From the NCBI GenBank assembly GCA_017461825.1, contig JAFTXB010000210.1, positions 1-13,092 on the forward strand: DNA of 13,092 bases, in the 5' to 3' direction. A program made the translations under genes and the position numbers. Origin of the DNA: Clostridia bacterium. Lineage in GTDB: Bacteria > Bacillota > Clostridia > Oscillospirales > CAG-272. Shown here in pieces: positions 6,437-12,454 of the stretch (its first letter is position 1; each line of letters opens with the position of its first letter). Below the pieces are notes generated by a model that saw only the letters and a program-made list of their open reading frames with translations, ran no database searches and was not told where the DNA came from.

Positions 6437-6645
6437 GCCAAACCAACTGAATATTTTAGCAAGGGCTATTTTTATCTTTTTGGGGTAGTTATAACCTTTT
6501 GTTGTCACGTCAATAATGAATTTGTTAAAAATGCAAATTCCTACTGACGTGGCATAATTAGCGATAGTTCTTGCTTCTCAGTTGGTTTGGCGACTATTGG
6601 AGTTTGCGTTTTTGGTGCGGCTTACTTCGGTAGCCGCACTTTTTT
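6437..6645 (+). ncRNA. Long rod-shaped structured RNA with own promoter and terminator; 6S-like or cis-acting leader
   Basis: A perfect 14-bp closing stem pairs GCCAAACCAACTGA (6437-6450) with 6578-6591. After an asymmetric internal loop (7 and 2 bases) a 12-bp helix pairs 6458-6469 with 6564-6575 (two G-U pairs). Then comes a large asymmetric bubble (6470-6503 opposite 6554-6563), a 9-bp helix (6504-6512 with 6545-6553) and an apical hairpin GAATTTG/CAAATTC (6518-6540). A UUCG-capped terminator follows at 6615-6645. Helix, central bubble, helix and terminal loop within about 155 bases is the layout of 6S RNA, which mimics an open promoter and binds RNA polymerase; I cannot confirm it without a covariance search. 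Alternatively it is a riboswitch-like leader controlling the small gene at 6665. Confidence 0.7.
6615..6645 (+). terminator. Intrinsic terminator ahead of the small Cys-rich gene
   Basis: GTGCGGC (6615-6621) pairs with GCCGCAC (6633-6639). Past a bulged T, TAC pairs with GTA around a UUCG tetraloop. Six T follow. It lies 19 bases before the ATG at 6665, so the downstream gene depends on readthrough, on regulated antitermination or on a promoter I do not see. Confidence 0.88.
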
Positions 6646-6664
6646 ATATGCTTATGGAGGAGAT

Positions 6665-7036
6665 ATGAGCAAGAATATTCCCCAAAAGGTTATCGATATT
6701 ACCGACATAGAACTCACGCCCGGAGAACTTACCGCTTGTCTTGGCAACGGGGAGCAAGGCTTTGAATGTTGTTGTGATGAGTGCGACTACTATTTGATCT
6801 GTTTCCCCGAATTTGATATAAAAGATGAGGAAGAAATCATGGATATTGAAGTACCTCCTCCAAGTAAACGGCACAAGATACGAATGAACCGTCTGTTTCG
6901 TGAGCGTGTTGGCAGTTCGTTTCTCCCATTTCCGGAGGTAGATTGTTTCTATGAGAGAGCACGAAGCAAAATTATTGTAAAACTCAAAATCAATGAATTT
7001 CTCGATAAATGTAAAAAACGCAGACGGACGAGATAA
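6665..7036 (+). CDS. Small hypothetical protein with N-terminal cysteine cluster and basic C-terminus
   Basis: A 123-residue protein that I cannot assign to a named family. The N-terminal half resembles a conserved clostridial hypothetical type: VIDITDIELTPGELTACLGN then FECCCDECDYYLICFPEF. Cysteines are at 25, 35, 36, 37, 40 and 46, a spacing that could bind a metal or an Fe-S cluster. A short acidic stretch (DIKDEEEIMDIE) follows, then a strongly basic second half (SKRHKIRMNRLFRER, ending KCKKRRRTR), suggestive of nucleic-acid binding. There is no signal peptide or membrane segment. The start is the ATG after GGAGGAG; the spacing is short, but frame upstream of it lies in the RNA and terminator and makes no sense as protein. 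The gene is bounded by terminators on both sides. Metal and RNA binding are inference only. Confidence 0.7.
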   Translation: MSKNIPQKVIDITDIELTPGELTACLGNGEQGFECCCDECDYYLICFPEFDIKDEEEIMDIEVPPPSKRHKIRMNRLFRERVGSSFLPFPEVDCFYERARSKIIVKLKINEFLDKCKKRRRTR

Positions 7037-7072
7037 AAATACGAGAAACGCCGTAAGGTTTCTCGTATTTTT
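7035..7072 (+). terminator. Intrinsic terminator after the small gene
   Basis: A perfect 15-bp stem (7035-7049 with 7058-7072) around an 8-base loop, with A-runs and T-runs at its base so that it can work in both directions, followed by ATTTTTTA. It begins at the stop codon of the gene. Confidence 0.9.
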
Positions 7073-7110
7073 ATTTTTTATTCGTTATGCCTGGTTACCT
7101 TTGACTCTTA

Positions 7111-7159
7111 AAAACTGTCCTTAAGAGTACAAACCCTTCAGTTCGGATGTTATCTTTTT
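7111..7159 (-). repeat. Right inverted repeat
   Basis: Reverse complement of the left repeat: ends TCGGATGTTATCTTTTT (7143-7159) and starts AAAACTGTCCTTAAGAGT. The inner part also takes part in an 8-bp hairpin, ACTCTTAA/TTAAGAGT (7104-7128), that displays AAACTGTCC in the loop. It abuts the partial tRNA-Lys copy. Confidence 0.75.
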
Positions 7160-7186
7160 TGGTGACCCATCGGAGAGTCAGAACTC
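7160..7186 (-). pseudogene. Partial copy of the tRNA-Lys 3' end
   Basis: Twenty bases (7160-7179) are identical to the 3' end of the intact tRNA-Lys at 7340-7359, including CCA, acceptor strand and part of the T arm. After that it has an extra A and breaks off within the T loop. It lies in the same orientation 180 bases downstream of the intact gene. No anticodon or D arm follows. Such partial 3' ends are classic scars of site-specific integration into tRNA genes; a decayed second tRNA is the alternative. Confidence 0.8.
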
Positions 7187-7188
7187 AA

Positions 7189-7278
7189 ACGCGCGGTGTA
7201 ATACGGTGATTATTTTTCGTTAGGCTATATCGCGCGTTATGGCACAATTTCCGCAAGCGGAAATTTGCTGAGCTCAGC
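7189..7278. repeat. Hairpins and palindrome between tRNA fragment and tRNA terminator
   Basis: ACGCGCG (7189-7195) can pair with CGCGCGT (7231-7237). AATTTCCGC/GCGGAAATT with loop AA makes a 9-bp hairpin (7246-7265), and GCTGAGCTCAGC (7267-7278) is a perfect palindrome. There is no gene. The second hairpin has the same short-loop design as those in the array at 5976-6175. Confidence 0.65.
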
Positions 7279-7297
7279 TCAAGCTTGATAAATCGCA

Positions 7298-7340
7298 AAG
7301 AAAAGGAAGAGCTCCACTTCGTGGAACTCTTCCTTTTCTT
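7298..7340 (-). terminator. Terminator of tRNA-Lys
   Basis: On the minus strand a 20-bp stem with one G-U pair and loop GAA starts at the last base of the tRNA CCA and ends in TTTTCTTTG. The arms are 7321-7340 and 7298-7317. Confidence 0.88.
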
Positions 7341-7415
7341 GGTGACCCATCGGAGAGTCGAACTCCGGACACCATGATTAAAAGTCATGTGCTCTGCCAT
7401 CTGAGCTAATGGGTC
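7340..7415 (-). tRNA. tRNA-Lys (anticodon UUU)
   Basis: A complete 76-base cloverleaf with encoded CCA. The acceptor GACCCAT pairs with ATGGGTC, with discriminator A before CCA. The D arm is GCTC...GAGC, the anticodon arm CATGA-CTTTTAA-TCATG gives anticodon TTT (Lys), and the T arm is CGGAG-TTCGACT-CTCCG. Its own consensus promoter and terminator flank it, so it is expressed independently of the pyrimidine operon that ends upstream. Confidence 0.97.
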
Positions 7416-7433
7416 GCTTTTTGCTACCAAAAT

Positions 7434-7462
7434 ATTATATCACATTTACGGAGTTTTGTCAA
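7434..7462 (-). promoter_or_regulatory. Consensus promoter of tRNA-Lys
   Basis: On the minus strand TTGACA (7462-7457), 17 bases and TATAAT (7439-7434), matching the vegetative consensus at all 12 positions and with an extended -10 TGA. Transcription should start near 7427, about 12 bases before the mature tRNA. Confidence 0.93.
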
Positions 7463-7486
7463 TCTTTTTTGCTTCGTCAAAACAGC

Positions 7487-7532
7487 AAAAGACAAGGCGC
7501 GCGAGCACATTTTGTTGTGCACCTTGCCTTTT
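7487..7532 (-). terminator. Probable terminator of the pyrimidine operon
   Basis: Twelve bases past the flavodoxin stop on the minus strand: an 11-bp stem (7522-7532 with 7487-7497, one G-U) with an inner GCAC/GTGC hairpin. The downstream tail, GCTGTTTTGAC, is T-rich but broken, so efficiency is uncertain. Confidence 0.55.
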
Positions 7533-7544
7533 GTTGAAATTTTT

Positions 7545-8084
7545 TCAAGGTTTTAGATCTACCAACCGCTCAATCTCTCTTCGCACATACGTTGCCATGC
7601 GGTCAATATTCTCAGGCAGAACGCTCGGGAACGTTGGTGTATACTCGCCGTTATCCATATCTGCTTCAAATATTGCCGACCGCATCGATTTGACAAGCAA
7701 CCGTTCGGCAAAGGACAACCCCTGCATTGACAACGATCCGCCAAAATAAACGGTTAAAAATGCGTGCTCCCGAAGTTCTCGCGGCAATAGCTTATCGCGG
7801 TAATACTCGTATTCTTCCGCCAAACCGCACACCAAAAACACCCCCAACGGTCTTTGCATCAAGACATCGGCGTAGTTTTTCAGATAGCTTCTTGCCTCCG
7901 ACACGAGCTTACCGAAATAAACCGAAGCACCAAAGACCACAATATCATAGTCCAACGGGCTAACGGTTCCTTTGACAAGATCTACAGTATCAATCGTATT
8001 TCCGCCGCTCAGTTCTCTCTCCAAGCGCTTCACACAGCTTTCTGTTGTACCGTGTTTCCCGGCATACACCAATAAAACACGCAT
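7545..8084 (-). CDS. Flavodoxin-domain protein, last gene of the pyr operon
   Basis: A 179-residue flavodoxin-fold protein. The FMN phosphate loop is at residues 7-14 (YAGKHGTTE), and the FMN-ring region FGASVYFGK is at 51-59. The family includes short-chain flavodoxins and the flavodoxin-like protoporphyrinogen oxidase HemG, which it resembles in length and in the GASVY-x-G motif, but no heme genes are nearby. There is no signal peptide. Its ATG overlaps the pyrB stop by one base (TGATG), with GAGGAG inside the end of pyrB, so translation is probably coupled. An electron-transfer role connected with the FAD/Fe-S dihydroorotate dehydrogenase is conceivable but only a guess; simple hitch-hiking at the operon end is as likely. 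Confidence 0.85.
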   Translation of the reverse strand: MRVLLVYAGKHGTTESCVKRLERELSGGNTIDTVDLVKGTVSPLDYDIVVFGASVYFGKLVSEARSYLKNYADVLMQRPLGVFLVCGLAEEYEYYRDKLLPRELREHAFLTVYFGGSLSMQGLSFAERLLVKSMRSAIFEADMDNGEYTPTFPSVLPENIDRMATYVRREIERLVDLKP

Positions 8085-9193
8085 CAGATCTCGATCTCCT
8101 CGGGAATCAGCGATTTTGATTCACAGTACAAACACCGCCCGATACGCATATTTCGCTCCACAATGCGGAACACCTGACGAAGCTCCTGCTCGGTTTGGGT
8201 GATGCAACGCGCATTGCGGCAGGTGAGGCGATCAACGAGATAATCCTCGCCCTCGGTTGTCTCGGATGGATGCTCGCGCTTTGCCTCCTCCAACAATTTC
8301 AAAATCAGAGCCATACGCATATATTTTCCGTTTGCCACCTGCTTGAAATAGCAGGCTCTCGGGTCGGCATCGACCTTGACGCTGATCTCATTGACGCGAG
8401 GCAGGGGGTGCAGGATAGCCAAGTCCGTCTTTGCGCATTTCAGCTTATCAACCGTCAAAATATAACTGTCACGCAAGCGCAAATAGTCCTCCTGTCTCGG
8501 GAATCGCTCGCCCTGAATACGCGTCATATACAAAATATCCAGCTCGGGCATTACCTTCTCGAGGTCGGGTGTCTCGGTAAAATCCATTCCGTTTTTGCGA
8601 ATGACCTCGTTTTTGATGTAGCTCGGCACGCGAAGCTCTTCGGGCGAAATCAAAACCAGCTTGATGCCCTCGTATCTTGCCAGTGCCGTGATCAGCGAGT
8701 GAACGGTTCTGCCGTACTTCAGGTCTCCGCAAAAGCCGACCGTAAGATTATTCAGTCTGCCTTTCTCGCGTCGGATGGTAAACAGATCCGCCAGCGTTTG
8801 CGTAGGGTGGCAATGTCCGCCGTCGCCTGCATTGATAACGGGGATCCCTGCATTGAGCGAAGCCACGTAAGGTGCCCCCTCCAAGGGATGGCGCATAGCA
8901 ATGATGTCGGCATAGCAGCCGATCACACGTGCGGTGTCGGCAATGCTCTCGCCCTTTGCCGCCGATGAAGAATTCGCCTCCGAAAAGCCGATGACACTAC
9001 CGCCAAGCTCCAGCATTGCCGCCTCAAAGCTGAGGCGGGTACGCGTAGAGGGCTCAAAAAACAGAGTTGCAAGCTTTTTACCGCGGCAAGCATCGGCGTA
9101 AGCAGTGGGATTTGCAATGATGTCGGAGGCGGTATCCATCAACCCATCCAGCTCCTCCACCGAAAACTCGGGAATATCGATCAGATGTCTCAT
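8084..9193 (-). CDS. pyrB: Aspartate carbamoyltransferase with C-terminal PyrI-like zinc ribbon
   Basis: A 369-residue enzyme that joins carbamoyl phosphate and aspartate to carbamoyl aspartate in UMP synthesis. Catalytic motifs are present: FFEPSTRTR (45-53, phosphate binding), SSSAAKGES (mobile loop), GHCHPTQTLADL and HPLPR. Catalytic chains normally have about 305-310 residues. Here about 55 extra residues follow, with Cys325-x4-Cys330 and Cys354-x2-Cys357 in LTCRNARCITQTE...RCLYCES. This is the pattern of the zinc domain of the regulatory chain PyrI (L-x-C-x-N-x-x-C-I...C-x-Y-C-E), without PyrI's nucleotide-binding domain. The start ATG follows AAGGAG by 6 bases, 24 bases after pyrE. A separate pyrI is not in the window. 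The catalytic assignment is firm; the zinc-ribbon origin is inferred from the cysteine pattern. Confidence 0.95.
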   Translation of the reverse strand: MRHLIDIPEFSVEELDGLMDTASDIIANPTAYADACRGKKLATLFFEPSTRTRLSFEAAMLELGGSVIGFSEANSSSAAKGESIADTARVIGCYADIIAMRHPLEGAPYVASLNAGIPVINAGDGGHCHPTQTLADLFTIRREKGRLNNLTVGFCGDLKYGRTVHSLITALARYEGIKLVLISPEELRVPSYIKNEVIRKNGMDFTETPDLEKVMPELDILYMTRIQGERFPRQEDYLRLRDSYILTVDKLKCAKTDLAILHPLPRVNEISVKVDADPRACYFKQVANGKYMRMALILKLLEEAKREHPSETTEGEDYLVDRLTCRNARCITQTEQELRQVFRIVERNMRIGRCLYCESKSLIPEEIEI

Positions 9194-9217
9194 TTTGCTC
9201 TCCTTCAGGCACACGAA

Positions 9218-9874
9218 TCAGTTCTTTGCTCCGTTGACAGCCAGATAGTTTTTGATACGGGTTACGTTTTCCGCGTTCTTTTCGTCCTCTTCGAGGTACT
9301 CGATGATATCGTAAACGTCAACAACGGAGTACACGGGGAAACCGAACTGCTCCTCGATCTCCTGCATAGCTCCCTTTTCGGTCTGTCCCTTTTCCTTGCG
9401 GTCTACCATGATAAAGGTTGCCGCAACACGGGTGCCCTCAACGTGAGAAAGGATCTCCATGCTCTCGCGGATCGCGGTTCCTGCGGTAATAACATCCTCA
9501 ATGATGACGATCTCCTCGCCCTCGGTGGGTACATAGCCAACGAAAACGCCGCCCTCACCGTGATCCTTCACCTCTTTGCGGTTAAAGAAGAACGGAACGT
9601 TGAGCCCCTGCTTGGAAAGTGCGACAGCCGCCGAAACGGCAAGCGAAATGCCCTTGTATGCGGGGCCGTAGAGCACTGCCTTTTTTGCGCCCAGCTTTTC
9701 AAAATACGCTCTTGCGTAAAACTCGCCAAGCTTTGCAATATCCTCGCCCGTCTTGATCATGCCTGCGTTGATGAAATACGGGATCTTTCTGCCGCTCTTC
9801 GCGGTGAAATCACCAAACTTCAATACGCCTGCGCTCTCCAAAAACTGTATAAATTCTCTCTTGTATGCTTCCAT
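9218..9874 (-). CDS. pyrE: Orotate phosphoribosyltransferase
   Basis: A 218-residue enzyme converting orotate and PRPP to orotidine 5'-monophosphate. The PRPP-binding signature VIIEDVITAGTA is at 123-134; YGPAYKGISLA (69-79) and FNRKEVKDHGEGG (97-109, the flexible catalytic loop) are also present. The start is the ATG after AGGAGG with a 6-base spacer; longer in-frame versions run into the intergenic hairpin. It is separated from pyrF by 200 bases of hairpins, the only large gap in the operon, and followed 24 bases later by pyrB. The length is normal. Confidence 0.96.
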   Translation of the reverse strand: MEAYKREFIQFLESAGVLKFGDFTAKSGRKIPYFINAGMIKTGEDIAKLGEFYARAYFEKLGAKKAVLYGPAYKGISLAVSAAVALSKQGLNVPFFFNRKEVKDHGEGGVFVGYVPTEGEEIVIIEDVITAGTAIRESMEILSHVEGTRVAATFIMVDRKEKGQTEKGAMQEIEEQFGFPVYSVVDVYDIIEYLEEDEKNAENVTRIKNYLAVNGAKN

Positions 9875-9899
9875 TTTTATCCTCCTATATTTGGGAGCT

Positions 9900-10068
9900 T
9901 GCGGGGGAAGGAACTTTTCGAGAAAAGTTCCCTTCCCCCGCACCCCCATCTTCAAAAGCTTTCACATAATAAAAAGTAAGGCTATAATCCCCTATTTTAC
10001 GTTTTTGGGGATCTTTAAGTCCCTTTTTTCAAAAAGGGACTTAAATGGGGCTTGGGGCAACGCCCCAA
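9900..10068 (-). repeat. Four-hairpin intergenic block inside the pyr operon
   Basis: The gap between pyrF and pyrE holds, from the pyrF side: a 7-bp GC hairpin TTGGGGC/GCCCCAA (10052-10068); a 15-bp hairpin built on TTTAAGTCCCTTTTT (10014-10045); ATCCCC/GGGGAT (9987-10012); and a 20-bp hairpin with one bulge (9900-9942), ending 26 bases before the pyrE ATG. None has a clean T-run on the minus strand, so they are not standard terminators. They may protect or separate mRNA segments, pause polymerase, or be a dispersed intergenic repeat. Confidence 0.8.
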
Positions 10069-10074
10069 ATTCTA

Positions 10075-10773
10075 TTAGTCAACGAATTCTGCAACGCAGC
10101 GCTCGTAAGCGGCAACGGGATCCTCTGCGGCTGTGATCGGTCTGCCAACGACGATATAGTCGGAGCCGATCCTCTTTGCCTCGGCGGGGGTCATGACGCG
10201 CTTCTGGTCGCCGATGTCACCGTCGGCAAAGCGAACGCCGGGGGTAACGGTGAGGAACTTTTCACCGCATCTCTCGTGAACTTTGCCTGCCTCCAGAGGC
10301 GAGCAAACAACACCGTCAAGCCCCGCAACCTTTGCGTTGTGCGCGTAGTGCATCACGACGTCGGCAATGGGCTCCTTGATGAGCAGATCATTTTCCATGC
10401 TCTCCTGATCGGTGGAGGTAAGCTGGGTGACCGCAATGAGAAGCGGACGGGTACCATCGGGACGGGTGAGCCCTTCCAGGGCGCCCTCCATCATACGGAT
10501 CGTTCCTGCGGCGTGCAGGTTGGTCATATCCACGTCAAGACGGGAAAGCACCGCCATCGACTTTTTGACCGTGTTGGGAATGTCGTGGAGCTTGAGATCG
10601 AGGAAGATCTTGTGTCCGCGCTTTTTGATCTCACGAACGATCGAGGGACCCTCGGCATAGTAAAGCTCCATGCCGATCTTTACAAACGGCTTTCTGCCGG
10701 TAAACTTATCAAGAAATGCAAATGTTTTTTCCGCGCTGTCAAAATCACACGCGATGATAACGTCTTTTCCCAT
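10075..10773 (-). CDS. pyrF: Orotidine 5'-phosphate decarboxylase
   Basis: A 232-residue TIM-barrel enzyme that decarboxylates OMP to UMP, the last step of the pathway. The catalytic D-x-K-x-x-D motif is Asp59-Lys61-Asp64 in FLDLKLHDIPNT, with Lys32 in FVKIG completing the set; the phosphate-binding end TPGVRFADGD and VVGRPIT are intact. The start ATG follows AAGGAG by 8 bases, 29 bases after pyrD. Upstream in-frame codons overlap the end of pyrD and are not needed. Length is typical of the 230-240 residue class. Confidence 0.96.
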   Translation of the reverse strand: MGKDVIIACDFDSAEKTFAFLDKFTGRKPFVKIGMELYYAEGPSIVREIKKRGHKIFLDLKLHDIPNTVKKSMAVLSRLDVDMTNLHAAGTIRMMEGALEGLTRPDGTRPLLIAVTQLTSTDQESMENDLLIKEPIADVVMHYAHNAKVAGLDGVVCSPLEAGKVHERCGEKFLTVTPGVRFADGDIGDQKRVMTPAEAKRIGSDYIVVGRPITAAEDPVAAYERCVAEFVD

Positions 10774-10802
10774 TGTGTATCTCCTTCTGCATAATCGAAT
10801 TT

Positions 10803-11711
10803 TTAAGCAATTCCAATAATGTCGCTCAGCGACTTGATACCGTATTTTTCCATAACGGCGGGAAGCTCTGTGATGATGTCGCGGCAAGCAAAGGGGTTGA
10901 CCAGATTGGCAGCCCCCACCTCAACGGCGGTGGCTCCTGCCAGCATCATTTCGACCACATCCTCGGCTGTAGTGACACCGCCCATTCCCACCACGGGGAT
11001 CTTGACGGCGTGCGCGACCTGATAGACCATGCGCACGGCTACGGGGAAGATGGCAGATCCCGAAAAGCCGCCCATTTTGTTTGCGATCACCGGCTTTTTG
11101 GTGCGCAGGTCGATGCGCATACCCAAGAGGGTGTTGATGAGGCTGATGCCGTCCGCTCCTGCCGCCTCGCACGCCTTTGCGATGCTGACGATGTCGGTGA
11201 CGTTGGGAGACAACTTGATGAGAACCGGCTTTTTGGTGACCTTTTTCACCGCCGCCGTAACCTCTGCCGCCGCCTCGGGAGACGTGCCGAAGCTCATGCC
11301 GCCGCCGTGTACGTTGGGACAGCTGACGTTGACCTCAAGCCAGCCCACCTGCTCGCAAGCATCGAGCATTTCGCAGGTCTTGGCGTATTCCTCGATCGAA
11401 AAGCCGCTGACGTTTGCCATCACGGGCTTGTGAAAGCACTTTGCAAGCTTGGGAAGCTCCTCGGAAATGACCTTCTCCACACCCGGATTTTGCAGTCCCA
11501 CCGCGTTGATCATGCCTGCGGGGCACTCTGCAATGCGGGGTGTGGGGTTGCCGAATCGGGGCTCGAGTGTCGTTCCCTTAAACGAGAAGGAACCCAGCAT
11601 ATTGATGTCATACAGCTCGGCAAACTCGTAGCCGTAGCCAAACGTGCCGCTGGCGGGAATGAGCGGGTTATCCATCTCAATGCCGCAAAGCGTTACTTTC
11701 ATTTCTGCCAT
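10803..11711 (-). CDS. pyrD: Dihydroorotate dehydrogenase B, catalytic subunit
   Basis: A 302-residue FMN TIM-barrel enzyme of class 1B, which oxidises dihydroorotate to orotate and passes electrons through PyrK to NAD+. The active-site cysteine is Cys131 in VNVSCPNV, the class 1 base; Lys45 in SFKGTT and NAVGLQNPG (69-77) line the substrate site, and VVGMGGV binds FMN phosphate. The start is chosen at the ATG 7 bases after AGGAGG, which makes the gene overlap the end of pyrK by 13 bases; an internal ATG nine bases later gives an ATGA overlap but is too far from the ribosome binding site. PyrK and PyrD form the heterotetrameric complex, in line with their coupling. Confidence 0.96.
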   Translation of the reverse strand: MAEMKVTLCGIEMDNPLIPASGTFGYGYEFAELYDINMLGSFSFKGTTLEPRFGNPTPRIAECPAGMINAVGLQNPGVEKVISEELPKLAKCFHKPVMANVSGFSIEEYAKTCEMLDACEQVGWLEVNVSCPNVHGGGMSFGTSPEAAAEVTAAVKKVTKKPVLIKLSPNVTDIVSIAKACEAAGADGISLINTLLGMRIDLRTKKPVIANKMGGFSGSAIFPVAVRMVYQVAHAVKIPVVGMGGVTTAEDVVEMMLAGATAVEVGAANLVNPFACRDIITELPAVMEKYGIKSLSDIIGIA

Positions 11712-12436
11712 AAGATCTCCTCCTTTCGGAGCACGGGGCCCTCCTTGCAAATGCGCTTGTTGCCCGTAAGGGTTTTGCAGGAGCATCCCATGCAGGCACC
11801 AAAGCCGCATCCCATGCGCTCCTCAAAGCTGAACTGCCCGCCGGTTTCCGATGCGTTCCAAACGGCTTTGAGCATCGGCTCGGGGCCGCAGGTATAAAAA
11901 TATGTATAATCAATTGTTTTCATGGCATCGGTGACAAAGCCCTTGATACCGTAGGAGCCGTCAACGGTCGTGACCTTGACATCAGCCCCCAGCGCACGGA
12001 ATTCGTCCTCGTAAAAGATCTCATCCTTGGTGTTAAAGCCGAGAATGACCGACACCTGTTTCCCCTGGGCGATCAGATCCTTTGCCAAGAGATACATGGG
12101 GGGAACGCCGACGCCGCCGCCGAGCAGAAGAGGCTTGTCTCCTGCGGGGGTAAGATCGTAGCCGTTGCCAAGCCCCGTGAGAATATCCAGCTTCTCACCT
12201 GCCTGCATACGGCTCATTTTTTCGGTTCCCTTACCGACGACCTTGTAAACCAAGGTGAGCTTGCCCTCTACCCTGTCGCAGACCGAAATCGGTCTGCGCA
12301 GGTAGAAGCCGTCGAGCAGGACATTGACGAACTGCCCGCAATTGGTAATGTCCGAGGTGTCACCCAAAAGCGTCATGCGATAGACACTTGCCGTAAGGGC
12401 GGTGTTTTCCCCGACCGTAAAAATTCCTTGTTTCAT
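11699..12436 (-). CDS. pyrK: Dihydroorotate dehydrogenase B, electron transfer subunit
   Basis: A 245-residue ferredoxin-reductase-type protein that carries FAD and a [2Fe-2S] cluster and links PyrD to NAD+. RRPISV (47-52) is the FAD-binding signature, GGGVGVPP (106-113) starts the NAD-binding domain, and the Fe-S cysteines are 210, 215, 218 and 230 in ERMGCGFGACMGCSC and RICKEGPV. The start ATG has only a weak GGTGA 5 bases upstream and lies 18 bases after the carB stop, so it may rely on coupling to carB. Length and motifs are standard. Confidence 0.96.
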   Translation of the reverse strand: MKQGIFTVGENTALTASVYRMTLLGDTSDITNCGQFVNVLLDGFYLRRPISVCDRVEGKLTLVYKVVGKGTEKMSRMQAGEKLDILTGLGNGYDLTPAGDKPLLLGGGVGVPPMYLLAKDLIAQGKQVSVILGFNTKDEIFYEDEFRALGADVKVTTVDGSYGIKGFVTDAMKTIDYTYFYTCGPEPMLKAVWNASETGGQFSFEERMGCGFGACMGCSCKTLTGNKRICKEGPVLRKEEILWQK

Positions 12437-12454
12437 TTTTTCACCGTCTCTCTC

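Larger units (their letters stand above)
6178..7159. mobile_element. Candidate inverted-repeat-bounded element, about 980 bp, no transposase
   Basis: The segment is bounded by 49-base imperfect inverted repeats (6178-6226 and 7111-7159). It contains hairpins, a terminator, a promoter, a rod-like RNA, one small protein gene and a second terminator, but no recognisable transposase or integrase. It sits between the hairpin array and a tRNA-Lys fragment. It could be a non-autonomous mobile unit or two independent copies of a dispersed intergenic repeat in opposite orientation; a single copy cannot decide. I see no clear target-site duplication. Confidence 0.4.

Noticed and set aside
6587..6664. 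A longer N-terminus for the Cys-cluster protein (TTG start at 6587)
   Set aside because: These codons lie in the closing stem and terminator of the RNA; the ATG at 6665 has GGAGGAG before it and begins the family-like part.
7160..7186. A second functional tRNA-Lys
   Set aside because: Only the 3' acceptor strand and part of the T arm are present; no anticodon or D arm follows.
8195..8968. Long plus-strand open frame opposite pyrB
   Set aside because: Antisense to well-supported pyrB, with no ribosome binding site and no recognisable domains.
10773..11897. Long plus-strand open frame opposite pyrD and pyrK
   Set aside because: It is antisense to two genes with complete catalytic motifs and shows no protein family features; long antisense frames are expected from the codon use.
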